Source: Lycorma delicatula (lineage: Eukaryota; Arthropoda; Insecta; Hemiptera; Fulgoridae). Taken from it: a stretch of DNA of 64,000 nt. A program made the position numbers and the translations under genes. This document shows positions 50,984 through 63,974 of the stretch, one piece after another. Numbering within the stretch: the stretch's first letter is position 1; every line of letters begins with the position of its first letter. The notes beneath the pieces are model-generated. The model saw nothing but the letters and a program-made list of their open reading frames with translations. It made no database searches and was not told the DNA's origin. Location: positions 90,296,898 to 90,360,897 of the forward strand of contig NC_134457.1 of the NCBI RefSeq assembly GCF_047948215.1, given 5' to 3'.

Positions 50984-53837
50984 AGTATTAGAATATTTAA
51001 AACAAATTGTTACAGGCTAACGATATAAATGAGATATTTAAATGAAAGAGTTGGGACTAGAAAGAGAATCATGTAAAGCTGCATGAAACCATTCAAATCA
51101 TTGTATTCATTTATTCAAGTAGGCAAGTTTTAGAATATTTAAAACAAATTGTTACAGGCAAAGATATAAATGGGTTAATTAAATAAAAGAGTTGGAACTA
51201 GAAAGAGAATCTTGTAAAGCTGCATGAAACCATTCAAATGATTGAATTCCTATTATTCAAGTAGGCAAGTTTTAGAATATTTAAAACAAATTCTTACAGG
51301 CTACTGATATAAATGGGTTAGTTAAATGAAAGGGTTCGGACTAGAAAGAGAATATTGCAAAGCTGCATGAAATCATTCAAATGATTGACTTCATATTATT
51401 CAAGTAGGCAAGTTTTAGAATATTTAAAACAAATTGTTACAGGCTAATGATATAATTATGTTAGTTAAATGAAAGAGTTCGGACTAGAAAGAGAATCTTG
51501 TAAAGCTGCATGAAACCATTCAAATGATTGAATTCATATTATTCAAGTAGGCAAGTTTTAGAATATTTAAAACAAATTGTTACAGGCAAAGATATAAATG
51601 GGTTAATTTAATAAAAGAGTTGGGACTAGAAAGAGAATCTTGTAAAGCTGCATGAAACCATTCAAATGATTGAATTCCTATTATTCAAGTAGGTAAGTTT
51701 TAGAATATTTAAAACAAATTCTTACAGGCTAATGATATAAATAGGTTTATTAAATGAAATTGTGGGGACTAGAAAGAGAATCTTGTAAAGCTGCATGAAA
51801 CCATTCAAATGATTGAATTCATATTATTCAAGTAGGCAAGTTTTAGAATATTTAAAACAAATTCTTACAGGCTAATGATATAAATAGGTTTATTAAATGA
51901 AATTGTGGGGACTAGAAAGAGAATCTTGTAAAGCTGCATGAAACCATTCAAATGATTGAATTCATATTATTGAAGTAGGCAAGTTTTAGAATATTAAAAA
52001 CAAATTCTTACAGGCTTATGATATAAATAAGTTAATTAAATGAAAGTGTTGGGACTAGAAAGAGAATCTTGTAAAGCTGCATGAAACCATTCAAATGATT
52101 GAATTTATATTATTCAAGTAGGCAAGTATTAGAATATTTAAAACAAATTGTTACAGGCTAACGATATAAATGGGATATTTAAATGAAAGAGTTGGGACTT
52201 GAAAGAGAATCATGTAAAGCTGCATGAAACCATTCAAATGATTGTATTCATATTATTCAAGTAGGCAAGTTTTAGAATATTTAAAACAAATTCTTACAGG
52301 TTAATGATATAAATAAGTTAATTAAACGAAAGTGTTGGGACTAGAAAGAGAATCTTGTAAAGCTGCATGAAACCATTTTAATGATTGAATTCCTATTATT
52401 CAAGTAGGCAAGTTTTAGAATATTTAAAACAAATTCTTACAGGCTACTGATATAAATGGGTTAGTTAAATGAAAGGGTTCGGACTAGAAAGAGAATATTG
52501 CAAAGCTGCATGAAATCATTCAAATGATTGACTTCATATTATTCAAGTAGGCAAGTTTTAGAATATTTAAAACAAATTGTTACAGGCTAATGATATAATT
52601 AAGTTAGTTAAATGAAAGGGTTGGGACTAGAAAGAGAATCTTGTAAAGCTGCATGAAACCATTCAAATGATTGAATTCATATTATTCAAGTAGGCAAGTT
52701 TTAGAATATTTAAAACAAATTGTTACAGGCAAAGATATAAATGGGTTAATTAAATAAAAGAGTTGGGACTAGAAAGAGAATCTTGTAAAGCTGCATGAAA
52801 CCATTCAAATGATTGAATTCCTATTATTCAAGTAGGCAAGTTTTAGAATATTTAGAACAAATTCTTACAGGCTAATGATATAAATAAGTTTATTAAATGA
52901 AATTGTGGGGACTAGAAAGAGAATATTGCAAAGCTGCATGAAATCATTCAAATGATTGTAATCATATTATTCAAGTAGGCAAGTTTTAGAATATTAAAAA
53001 CAAATTCTTACAGGCTAATGATATAAATAAGTTAATTAAATGAAAGTGTTGGGGCTAGAAAGAGAATCTTGTAAAGCTGCATGAAACCATTCAAATGATT
53101 GAATTCATATTATTCAAGTAGGCAAGTTTTAGAATATTTAAAACAAATTGTTACAGGCAAAGATAAAAATGGGTTAATTAAATGAAAGGTTTGGGACTAG
53201 AAACAGATTATTGTAAAGCTGCATGAAATCATTCAAATGATTGAATTCATATTATTCAAGTAGGCAAGTTATAGAATATTTAAAACAAATTGTTACACGC
53301 TTAACATATAAATGGGAAAATTAAATGAAAGAGTTGGGACTAGAAAGAGAATCTTTTAAAGCTGCATGAAACCATTCAAATGATTAAATTCCTATTATTC
53401 AAGTAGGCAAGTTTTAGAATATTTAAAACAAATTCTTACAGGCTAATGATATAAATAGGTTTATTAAATGAAAGTGTTGGGACTAGAAAGAGAATAATGC
53501 AAAGCTGCATGAAATCATTCAAATGATTGTAATCATATTATTCAAGTAGGCAAGTTTTAGAATATTAAAAACAAATTCTTACAGGCTAATGATATAAATA
53601 AGTTAATTAAATGAAAGTGTTGGGACTAGAAAGAGAATCTTGTAAAGCTGCATGAAACCTTTCAAATGATTGAATTCATATTATTCAAGTTGGCAAGTTT
53701 TAGAATATTTAAAACAAATTGTTACAGGCAGAGATATAAATGTGTTAATTAAATAAAAGAGTTGGGACTAGAAAGAGAATCTTGTAAAGCTGCATGAAAC
53801 CATTCAAATGATTGAATTCCTATTATTCAAGTAGGCA
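50984..53837 (+). repeat. 20-monomer HOR, copy 1 (2854 bp)
   Basis: The order is F-D-B-C3-D-A-A-E-F-G-B-C-D-A/J-K3-L-I-J-K-D3. It repeats at 58551-61404 with the same length. Reading both through by eye I found only two differences, although I cannot exclude a few more: base 51582 (A, against T at 59149), and the C before the last two A of D3 (T at 61403 in copy 2). Confidence 0.9.
52839..52981 (+). repeat. A/J fusion monomer (reference copy, four in all)
   Basis: The head is the A variant with TTTAGAAC and ATAAGTTTATT, with TTGTGGGG. After the core, the tail is J2 (AATATTGC, AAATCATTC, GTAATCAT), followed by K3. The string at 44701 has A-M-I2-P-M-J2-K2-D-J2-K3, so one exchange between A and the second J2 would remove eight monomers, about 1.1 kb. 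The same fusion is at 56980, 60406 and 62976. Confidence 0.88.
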
Positions 53838-53980
53838 AGTTTTAGAATATTTAAAACAAATTCTTACAGGCTAATGATATAAATAGGTTTATTAAATGAA
53901 ATTGTTAGGACTAGAAAGAGAATCTTGTAAAGCTGCATGAAACCATTCAAATGATTGAATTCATATTATTCAAGTAGGCA

Positions 53981-54123
53981 AGTTTTAGAATATTTACAAC
54001 AAATTGTTACAGGCTAACGATATTAATGGGATAATTAAATGAAAGTGTTGGGACTAGAAAGAGAATCTTGTAAAGCTGCATGAAACCATTCAAATGATTG
54101 TATTCATATTATTCAAGTAGGCA
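53981..54123 (+). repeat. Hybrid monomer O/H type (reference copy)
   Basis: The head is class O (TTTACAAC, GATATTAATGGG, GTGTTGGG). The tail reads AATCTTG and GTATTCAT, as in H or P. The same monomer is at 46986 and 58122. At 46986 it precedes H. At 53981 and 58122 it precedes M, like the tail of P. Confidence 0.82.
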
Positions 54124-57100
54124 AGTTTTAGAATATTTAAAACAAATTGTTACAGGCTAATTATATAAATAAGTTAATTAAATGAAAGCATTGGGACTAG
54201 AAAGAGAATCTTGTAAAGCTACATGAAACCATTCAAATGATTGAATTCATATTATTCAAGTAGGCAAGTTTTAGAATATTTAAAACAAATTCTTACAGGC
54301 TAATGATATAAATAGGTTTATTAAATGAAAGTGTTGGGACTAGAAAGAGAATATTGCAAAGCTGCATGAAATCATTCAAATGATTGTAATCATATTATTC
54401 AAGTAGGCAAGTTTTAGAATATTAAAAACAAATTCTTACAGGCTAATGATATAAATAAGTTAATTAAATGAAAGTGTTGGAACTAGAAAGAGAATCTTGT
54501 AAAGCTGCATGTAACCTTTCAAATGATTGAATTCATATTATTCAAGTTGGCAAGTTTTAGAATATTTAAAACAAATTGTTACAGGCAAAGATATAAATGG
54601 GTTAATTAAATAAAAGAGTTGGGACTAGAAAGAGAATCTTGTAAAGCTGCATGAAACCATTCAAATGATTGAATTCCTATTATTCAAGTAGGCAAGTTTT
54701 AGAATATTTAAAACAAATTCTTACAGGCTAATGATATAAATAGGTTTATTAAATGAAAGTGTTGGGACTAGAAAGAGAATATTGCAAAGCTGCATGAAAT
54801 CATTCAAATGATTGTAATCATATTATTCAAGTAGGCAAGTTTTAGAATATTAAAAACAAATTCTTACAGGCTAATGATATAAATAAGTTAATTAAATGAA
54901 AGTGTTGGGGCTAGAAAGAGAATCTTGTAAAGCTGCATGAAACCATTCAAATGATTGAATTCATATTATTCAAGTAGGCAAGTTTTAGAATATTTAAAAC
55001 AAATTGTTACAGGCAAAGATAAAAATGGGTTAATTAAATGAAAGGTTTGGGACTAGAAACAGATTATTGTAAAGCTGCATGAAATCATTCAAATGATTGA
55101 ATTCATATTATTCAAGTAGGCAAGTTATAGAATATTTAAAACAAATTGTTACACGCTTAACATATAAATGGGAAAATTAAATGAAAGAGTTGGGACTAGA
55201 AAGAGAATCTTTTAAAGCTGCATGAAACCATTCAAATGATTAAATTCCTATTATTCAAGTAGGCAAGTTTTAGAATATTTAAAACAAATTCTTACAGGCT
55301 AATGATATAAATAGGTTTATTAAATGAAAGTGTTGGGACTAGAAAGAGAATAATGCAAAGCTGCATGAAATCATTCAAATGATTGTAATCATATTATTCA
55401 AGTAGGCAAGTTTTAGAATATTAAAAACAAATTCTTACAGGCTAATGATATAAATAAGTTAATTAAATGAAAGTGTTGGGACTAGAAAGAGAATCTTGTA
55501 AAGCTGCATGAAACCTTTCAAATGATTGAATTCATATTATTCAAGTTGGCAAGTTTTAGAATATTTAAAACAAATTGTTACAGGCAGAGATATAAATGTG
55601 TTAATTAAATAAAAGAGTTGGGACTAGAAAGAGAATCTTGTAAAGCTGCATGAAACCATTCAAATGATTGAATTCCTATTATTCAAGTAGGCAAGTTTTA
55701 GAATATTTAAAACAAATTCTTACAGGCTAATGATATAAATAGGTTTATTAAATGAAATTGTTAGGACTAGAAAGAGAATCTTGTAAAGCTGCATGAAACC
55801 ATTCAAATGATTGAATTCATATTATTCAAGTAGGCAAGTTTTAGAATATTTACAACAAATTGTTACAGGCTAACGATATTAATGGGATAATTAAATGAAA
55901 GTGTTGGGACTAGAAAGAGAATAATGCAAAGCTGCATGAAATCATTCAAATGATTGTAATCATATTATTCAAGTAGGCAAGTTTTAGAATATTAAAAACA
56001 AATTTTTACAGGCTAATGATATAAATAAGTTAATTAAATGAAAGTGTTGGGACTAGAAAGAGAATCTTGTAAAGCTGCATGAAACCTTTCAAATGATTGA
56101 ATTCATATTATTCAAGTTGGCAAGTTTTAGAATATTTAAAACAAATTCTTACAGGCTAATGATATAAATAGGTTTATTAAATGAAATTGTTGGGACTAGA
56201 AAGAGAATCTTGTAAAGCTGCATGAAACCATTCAAATGATTGAATTCATATTATTCAAGTAGGCAAGTTTTAGAATATTTAAAACAAATTGTTACAGGCT
56301 AACGATATAAATGGGATAATTAAATGAAAGAGTTGGGACTAGAAAGAGAATCTTGTAAAGCTACATGAAACCATTCAAATGATTGTATTCATATTATTCA
56401 AGTAGGCAAGTATTAGAATATTTAAAACAAATTGTTACAGGCTAACGATATAAATGAGATATTTAAATGAAAGAGTTGGGACTAGAAAGAGAATCATGTA
56501 AAGCTGCATGAAACCATTCAAATCATTGTATTCATATTATTCAAGTAGGCAAGTTTTAGAATATTTAAAACAAATTGTTACAGGCAAAGATATAAATGGG
56601 TTAATTAAATAAAAGAGTTGGAACTAGAAAGAGAATCTTGTAAAGCTGCATGAAACCATTCAAATGATTGAATTCCTATTATTCAAGTAGGCAAGTTTTA
56701 GAATATTTAAAACAAATTCTTACAGGCTACTGATATAAATGGGTTAGTTAAATGAAAGGGTTCGGACTAGAAAGAGAATATTGCAAAGCTGCATGAAATC
56801 ATTCAAATGATTGACTTCATATTATTCAAGTAGGCAAGTTTTAGAATATTTAAAACAAATTGTTACAGGCTAATGATATAATTATGTTAGTTAAATGAAA
56901 GAGTTCGGACTAGAAAGAGAATCTTGTAAAGCTGCATGAAACCATTCAAATGATTGAATTCCTATTATTCAAGTAGGCAAGTTTTAGAATATTTAGAACA
57001 AATTCTTACAGGCTAATGATATAAATAAGTTTATTAAATGAAATTGTGGGGACTAGAAAGAGAATATTGCAAAGCTGCATGAAATCATTCAAATGATTGT

Positions 57101-58550
57101 AATCATATTATTCAAGTAGGCAAGTTTTAGAATATTAAAAACAAATTCTTACAGGCTAATGATATAAATAAGTTAATTAAATGAAAGTGTTGGGGCTAGA
57201 AAGAGAATCTTGTAAAGCTGCATGAAACCATTCAAATGATTGAATTCATATTATTCAAGTAGGCAAGTTTTAGAATATTTAAAACAAATTGTTACAGGCA
57301 AAGATAAAAATGGGTTAATTAAATGAAAGGTTTGGGACTAGAAACAGATTATTGTAAAGCTGCATGAAATCATTCAAATGATTGAATTCATATTATTCAA
57401 GTAGGCAAGTTATAGAATATTTAAAACAAATTGTTACACGCTTAACATATAAATGGGAAAATTAAATGAAAGAGTTGGGACTAGAAAGAGAATCTTTTAA
57501 AGCTGCATGAAACCATTCAAATGATTAAATTCCTATTATTCAAGTAGGCAAGTTTTAGAATATTTAAAACAAATTCTTACAGGCTAATGATATAAATAGG
57601 TTTATTAAATGAAAGTGTTGGGACTAGAAAGAGAATAATGCAAAGCTGCATGAAATCATTCAAATGATTGTAATCATATTATTCAAGTAGGCAAGTTTTA
57701 GAATATTAAAAACAAATTCTTACAGGCTAATGATATAAATAAGTTAATTAAATGAAAGTGTTGGGACTAGAAAGAGAATCTTGTAAAGCTGCATGAAACC
57801 TTTCAAATGATTGAATTCATATTATTCAAGTTGGCAAGTTTTAGAATATTTAAAACAAATTGTTACAGGCAGAGATATAAATGTGTTAATTAAATAAAAG
57901 AGTTGGGACTAGAAAGAGAATCTTGTAAAGCTGCATGAAACCATTCAAATGATTGAATTCCTATTATTCAAGTAGGCAAGTTTTAGAATATTTAAAACAA
58001 ATTCTTACAGGCTAATGATATAAATAGGTTTATTAAATGAAATTGTTAGGACTAGAAAGAGAATCTTGTAAAGCTGCATGAAACCATTCAAATGATTGAA
58101 TTCATATTATTCAAGTAGGCAAGTTTTAGAATATTTACAACAAATTGTTACAGGCTAACGATATTAATGGGATAATTAAATGAAAGTGTTGGGACTAGAA
58201 AGAGAATCTTGTAAAGCTGCATGAAACCATTCAAATGATTGTATTCATATTATTCAAGTAGGCAAGTTTTAGAATATTTAAAACAAATTGTTACAGGCTA
58301 ATTATATAAATAAGTTAATTAAATGAAAGCATTGGGACTAGAAAGAGAATCTTGTAAAGCTACATGAAACCATTCAAATGATTGAATTCATATTATTCAA
58401 GTAGGCAAGTTTTAGAATATTTAAAACAAATTCTTACAGGCTAATGATATAAATAGGTTTATTAAATGAAAGTGTTGGGACTAGAAAGAGAATATTGCAA
58501 AGCTGCATGAAATCATTCAAATGATTGTAATCATATTATTCAAGTAGGCA

Positions 58551-61404
58551 AGTATTAGAATATTTAAAACAAATTGTTACAGGCTAACGATATAAATGAG
58601 ATATTTAAATGAAAGAGTTGGGACTAGAAAGAGAATCATGTAAAGCTGCATGAAACCATTCAAATCATTGTATTCATTTATTCAAGTAGGCAAGTTTTAG
58701 AATATTTAAAACAAATTGTTACAGGCAAAGATATAAATGGGTTAATTAAATAAAAGAGTTGGAACTAGAAAGAGAATCTTGTAAAGCTGCATGAAACCAT
58801 TCAAATGATTGAATTCCTATTATTCAAGTAGGCAAGTTTTAGAATATTTAAAACAAATTCTTACAGGCTACTGATATAAATGGGTTAGTTAAATGAAAGG
58901 GTTCGGACTAGAAAGAGAATATTGCAAAGCTGCATGAAATCATTCAAATGATTGACTTCATATTATTCAAGTAGGCAAGTTTTAGAATATTTAAAACAAA
59001 TTGTTACAGGCTAATGATATAATTATGTTAGTTAAATGAAAGAGTTCGGACTAGAAAGAGAATCTTGTAAAGCTGCATGAAACCATTCAAATGATTGAAT
59101 TCATATTATTCAAGTAGGCAAGTTTTAGAATATTTAAAACAAATTGTTTCAGGCAAAGATATAAATGGGTTAATTTAATAAAAGAGTTGGGACTAGAAAG
59201 AGAATCTTGTAAAGCTGCATGAAACCATTCAAATGATTGAATTCCTATTATTCAAGTAGGTAAGTTTTAGAATATTTAAAACAAATTCTTACAGGCTAAT
59301 GATATAAATAGGTTTATTAAATGAAATTGTGGGGACTAGAAAGAGAATCTTGTAAAGCTGCATGAAACCATTCAAATGATTGAATTCATATTATTCAAGT
59401 AGGCAAGTTTTAGAATATTTAAAACAAATTCTTACAGGCTAATGATATAAATAGGTTTATTAAATGAAATTGTGGGGACTAGAAAGAGAATCTTGTAAAG
59501 CTGCATGAAACCATTCAAATGATTGAATTCATATTATTGAAGTAGGCAAGTTTTAGAATATTAAAAACAAATTCTTACAGGCTTATGATATAAATAAGTT
59601 AATTAAATGAAAGTGTTGGGACTAGAAAGAGAATCTTGTAAAGCTGCATGAAACCATTCAAATGATTGAATTTATATTATTCAAGTAGGCAAGTATTAGA
59701 ATATTTAAAACAAATTGTTACAGGCTAACGATATAAATGGGATATTTAAATGAAAGAGTTGGGACTTGAAAGAGAATCATGTAAAGCTGCATGAAACCAT
59801 TCAAATGATTGTATTCATATTATTCAAGTAGGCAAGTTTTAGAATATTTAAAACAAATTCTTACAGGTTAATGATATAAATAAGTTAATTAAACGAAAGT
59901 GTTGGGACTAGAAAGAGAATCTTGTAAAGCTGCATGAAACCATTTTAATGATTGAATTCCTATTATTCAAGTAGGCAAGTTTTAGAATATTTAAAACAAA
60001 TTCTTACAGGCTACTGATATAAATGGGTTAGTTAAATGAAAGGGTTCGGACTAGAAAGAGAATATTGCAAAGCTGCATGAAATCATTCAAATGATTGACT
60101 TCATATTATTCAAGTAGGCAAGTTTTAGAATATTTAAAACAAATTGTTACAGGCTAATGATATAATTAAGTTAGTTAAATGAAAGGGTTGGGACTAGAAA
60201 GAGAATCTTGTAAAGCTGCATGAAACCATTCAAATGATTGAATTCATATTATTCAAGTAGGCAAGTTTTAGAATATTTAAAACAAATTGTTACAGGCAAA
60301 GATATAAATGGGTTAATTAAATAAAAGAGTTGGGACTAGAAAGAGAATCTTGTAAAGCTGCATGAAACCATTCAAATGATTGAATTCCTATTATTCAAGT
60401 AGGCAAGTTTTAGAATATTTAGAACAAATTCTTACAGGCTAATGATATAAATAAGTTTATTAAATGAAATTGTGGGGACTAGAAAGAGAATATTGCAAAG
60501 CTGCATGAAATCATTCAAATGATTGTAATCATATTATTCAAGTAGGCAAGTTTTAGAATATTAAAAACAAATTCTTACAGGCTAATGATATAAATAAGTT
60601 AATTAAATGAAAGTGTTGGGGCTAGAAAGAGAATCTTGTAAAGCTGCATGAAACCATTCAAATGATTGAATTCATATTATTCAAGTAGGCAAGTTTTAGA
60701 ATATTTAAAACAAATTGTTACAGGCAAAGATAAAAATGGGTTAATTAAATGAAAGGTTTGGGACTAGAAACAGATTATTGTAAAGCTGCATGAAATCATT
60801 CAAATGATTGAATTCATATTATTCAAGTAGGCAAGTTATAGAATATTTAAAACAAATTGTTACACGCTTAACATATAAATGGGAAAATTAAATGAAAGAG
60901 TTGGGACTAGAAAGAGAATCTTTTAAAGCTGCATGAAACCATTCAAATGATTAAATTCCTATTATTCAAGTAGGCAAGTTTTAGAATATTTAAAACAAAT
61001 TCTTACAGGCTAATGATATAAATAGGTTTATTAAATGAAAGTGTTGGGACTAGAAAGAGAATAATGCAAAGCTGCATGAAATCATTCAAATGATTGTAAT
61101 CATATTATTCAAGTAGGCAAGTTTTAGAATATTAAAAACAAATTCTTACAGGCTAATGATATAAATAAGTTAATTAAATGAAAGTGTTGGGACTAGAAAG
61201 AGAATCTTGTAAAGCTGCATGAAACCTTTCAAATGATTGAATTCATATTATTCAAGTTGGCAAGTTTTAGAATATTTAAAACAAATTGTTACAGGCAGAG
61301 ATATAAATGTGTTAATTAAATAAAAGAGTTGGGACTAGAAAGAGAATCTTGTAAAGCTGCATGAAACCATTCAAATGATTGAATTCCTATTATTCAAGTA
61401 GGTA
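58551..61404 (+). repeat. 20-monomer HOR, copy 2 (2854 bp)
   Basis: This copy matches 50984-53837. It has a private GTTTCAGG at 59149 in the D monomer. It ends with GGTAAG in place of GGCAAG, and is followed by A-E and the third copy. In the first copy GGTAAG occurs only after the D at 51554. The end of this unit was probably exchanged with that D-A border. Confidence 0.9.
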
Positions 61405-61690
61405 AGTTTTAGAATATTTAAAACAAATTCTTACAGGCTAATGATATAAATAGGTTTATTAAATGAAATTGTGGGGACTAGAAAGAGAATCTTGTAAAGC
61501 TGCATGAAACCATTCAAATGATTGAATTCATATTATTGAAGTAGGCAAGTTTTAGAATATTAAAAACAAATTCTTACAGGCTTATGATATAAATAAGTTA
61601 ATTAAATGAAAGTGTTGGGACTAGAAAGAGAATCTTGTAAAGCTGCATGAAACCATTCAAATGATTGAATTCATATTATTCAAGTAGGCA

Positions 61691-63974
61691 AGTTTTAGAA
61701 TATTTAAAACAAATTGTTACAGGCAAAGATATAAATGGGTTAATTTAATAAAAGAGTTGGGACTAGAAAGAGAATCTTGTAAAGCTGCATGAAACCATTC
61801 AAATGATTGAATTCCTATTATTCAAGTAGGTAAGTTTTAGAATATTTAAAACAAATTCTTACAGGCTAATGATATAAATAGGTTTATTAAATGAAATTGT
61901 GGGGACTAGAAAGAGAATCTTGTAAAGCTGCATGAAACCATTCAAATGATTGAATTCATATTATTCAAGTAGGCAAGTTTTAGAATATTTAAAACAAATT
62001 CTTACAGGCTAATGATATAAATAGGTTTATTAAATGAAATTGTGGGGACTAGAAAGAGAATCTTGTAAAGCTGCATGAAACCATTCAAATGATTGAATTC
62101 ATATTATTGAAGTAGGCAAGTTTTAGAATATTAAAAACAAATTCTTACAGGCTTATGATATAAATAAGTTAATTAAATGAAAGTGTTGGGACTAGAAAGA
62201 GAATCTTGTAAAGCTGCATGAAACCATTCAAATGATTGAATTTATATTATTCAAGTAGGCAAGTATTAGAATATTTAAAACAAATTGTTACAGGCTAACG
62301 ATATAAATGGGATATTTAAATGAAAGAGTTGGGACTTGAAAGAGAATCATGTAAAGCTGCATGAAACCATTCAAATGATTGTATTCATATTATTCAAGTA
62401 GGCAAGTTTTAGAATATTTAAAACAAATTCTTACAGGTTAATGATATAAATAAGTTAATTAAACGAAAGTGTTGGGACTAGAAAGAGAATCTTGTAAAGC
62501 TGCATGAAACCATTTTAATGATTGAATTCCTATTATTCAAGTAGGCAAGTTTTAGAATATTTAAAACAAATTCTTACAGGCTACTGATATAAATGGGTTA
62601 GTTAAATGAAAGGGTTCGGACTAGAAAGAGAATATTGCAAAGCTGCATGAAATCATTCAAATGATTGACTTCATATTATTCAAGTAGGCAAGTTTTAGAA
62701 TATTTAAAACAAATTGTTACAGGCTAATGATATAATTAAGTTAGTTAAATGAAAGGGTTGGGACTAGAAAGAGAATCTTGTAAAGCTGCATGAAACCATT
62801 CAAATGATTGAATTCATATTATTCAAGTAGGCAAGTTTTAGAATATTTAAAACAAATTGTTACAGGCAAAGATATAAATGGGTTAATTAAATAAAAGAGT
62901 TGGGACTAGAAAGAGAATCTTGTAAAGCTGCATGAAACCATTCAAATGATTGAATTCCTATTATTCAAGTAGGCAAGTTTTAGAATATTTAGAACAAATT
63001 CTTACAGGCTAATGATATAAATAAGTTTATTAAATGAAATTGTGGGGACTAGAAAGAGAATATTGCAAAGCTGCATGAAATCATTCAAATGATTGTAATC
63101 ATATTATTCAAGTAGGCAAGTTTTAGAATATTAAAAACAAATTCTTACAGGCTAATGATATAAATAAGTTAATTAAATGAAAGTGTTGGGGCTAGAAAGA
63201 GAATCTTGTAAAGCTGCATGAAACCATTCAAATGATTGAATTCATATTATTCAAGTAGGCAAGTTTTAGAATATTTAAAACAAATTGTTACAGGCAAAGA
63301 TAAAAATGGGTTAATTAAATGAAAGGTTTGGGACTAGAAACAGATTATTGTAAAGCTGCATGAAATCATTCAAATGATTGAATTCATATTATTCAAGTAG
63401 GCAAGTTATAGAATATTTAAAACAAATTGTTACACGCTTAACATATAAATGGGAAAATTAAATGAAAGAGTTGGGACTAGAAAGAGAATCTTTTAAAGCT
63501 GCATGAAACCATTCAAATGATTAAATTCCTATTATTCAAGTAGGCAAGTTTTAGAATATTTAAAACAAATTCTTACAGGCTAATGATATAAATAGGTTTA
63601 TTAAATGAAAGTGTTGGGACTAGAAAGAGAATAATGCAAAGCTGCATGAAATCATTCAAATGATTGTAATCATATTATTCAAGTAGGCAAGTTTTAGAAT
63701 ATTAAAAACAAATTCTTACAGGCTAATGATATAAATAAGTTAATTAAATGAAAGTGTTGGGACTAGAAAGAGAATCTTGTAAAGCTGCATGAAACCTTTC
63801 AAATGATTGAATTCATATTATTCAAGTTGGCAAGTTTTAGAATATTTAAAACAAATTGTTACAGGCAGAGATATAAATGTGTTAATTAAATAAAAGAGTT
63901 GGGACTAGAAAGAGAATCTTGTAAAGCTGCATGAAACCATTCAAATGATTGAATTCCTATTATTCAAGTAGGCA
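61691..63974 (+). repeat. 16-monomer HOR, third copy (2284 bp)
   Basis: The order is D-A-A-E-F-G-B-C-D-A/J-K3-L-I-J-K-D3, equal to the last 16 monomers of the two 20-mers (51554-53837 and 59121-61404, 2284 bp each). With the A and E at 61405-61690 it sets an 18-monomer step of 2570 bp from 59121 to 61691. Confidence 0.9.
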
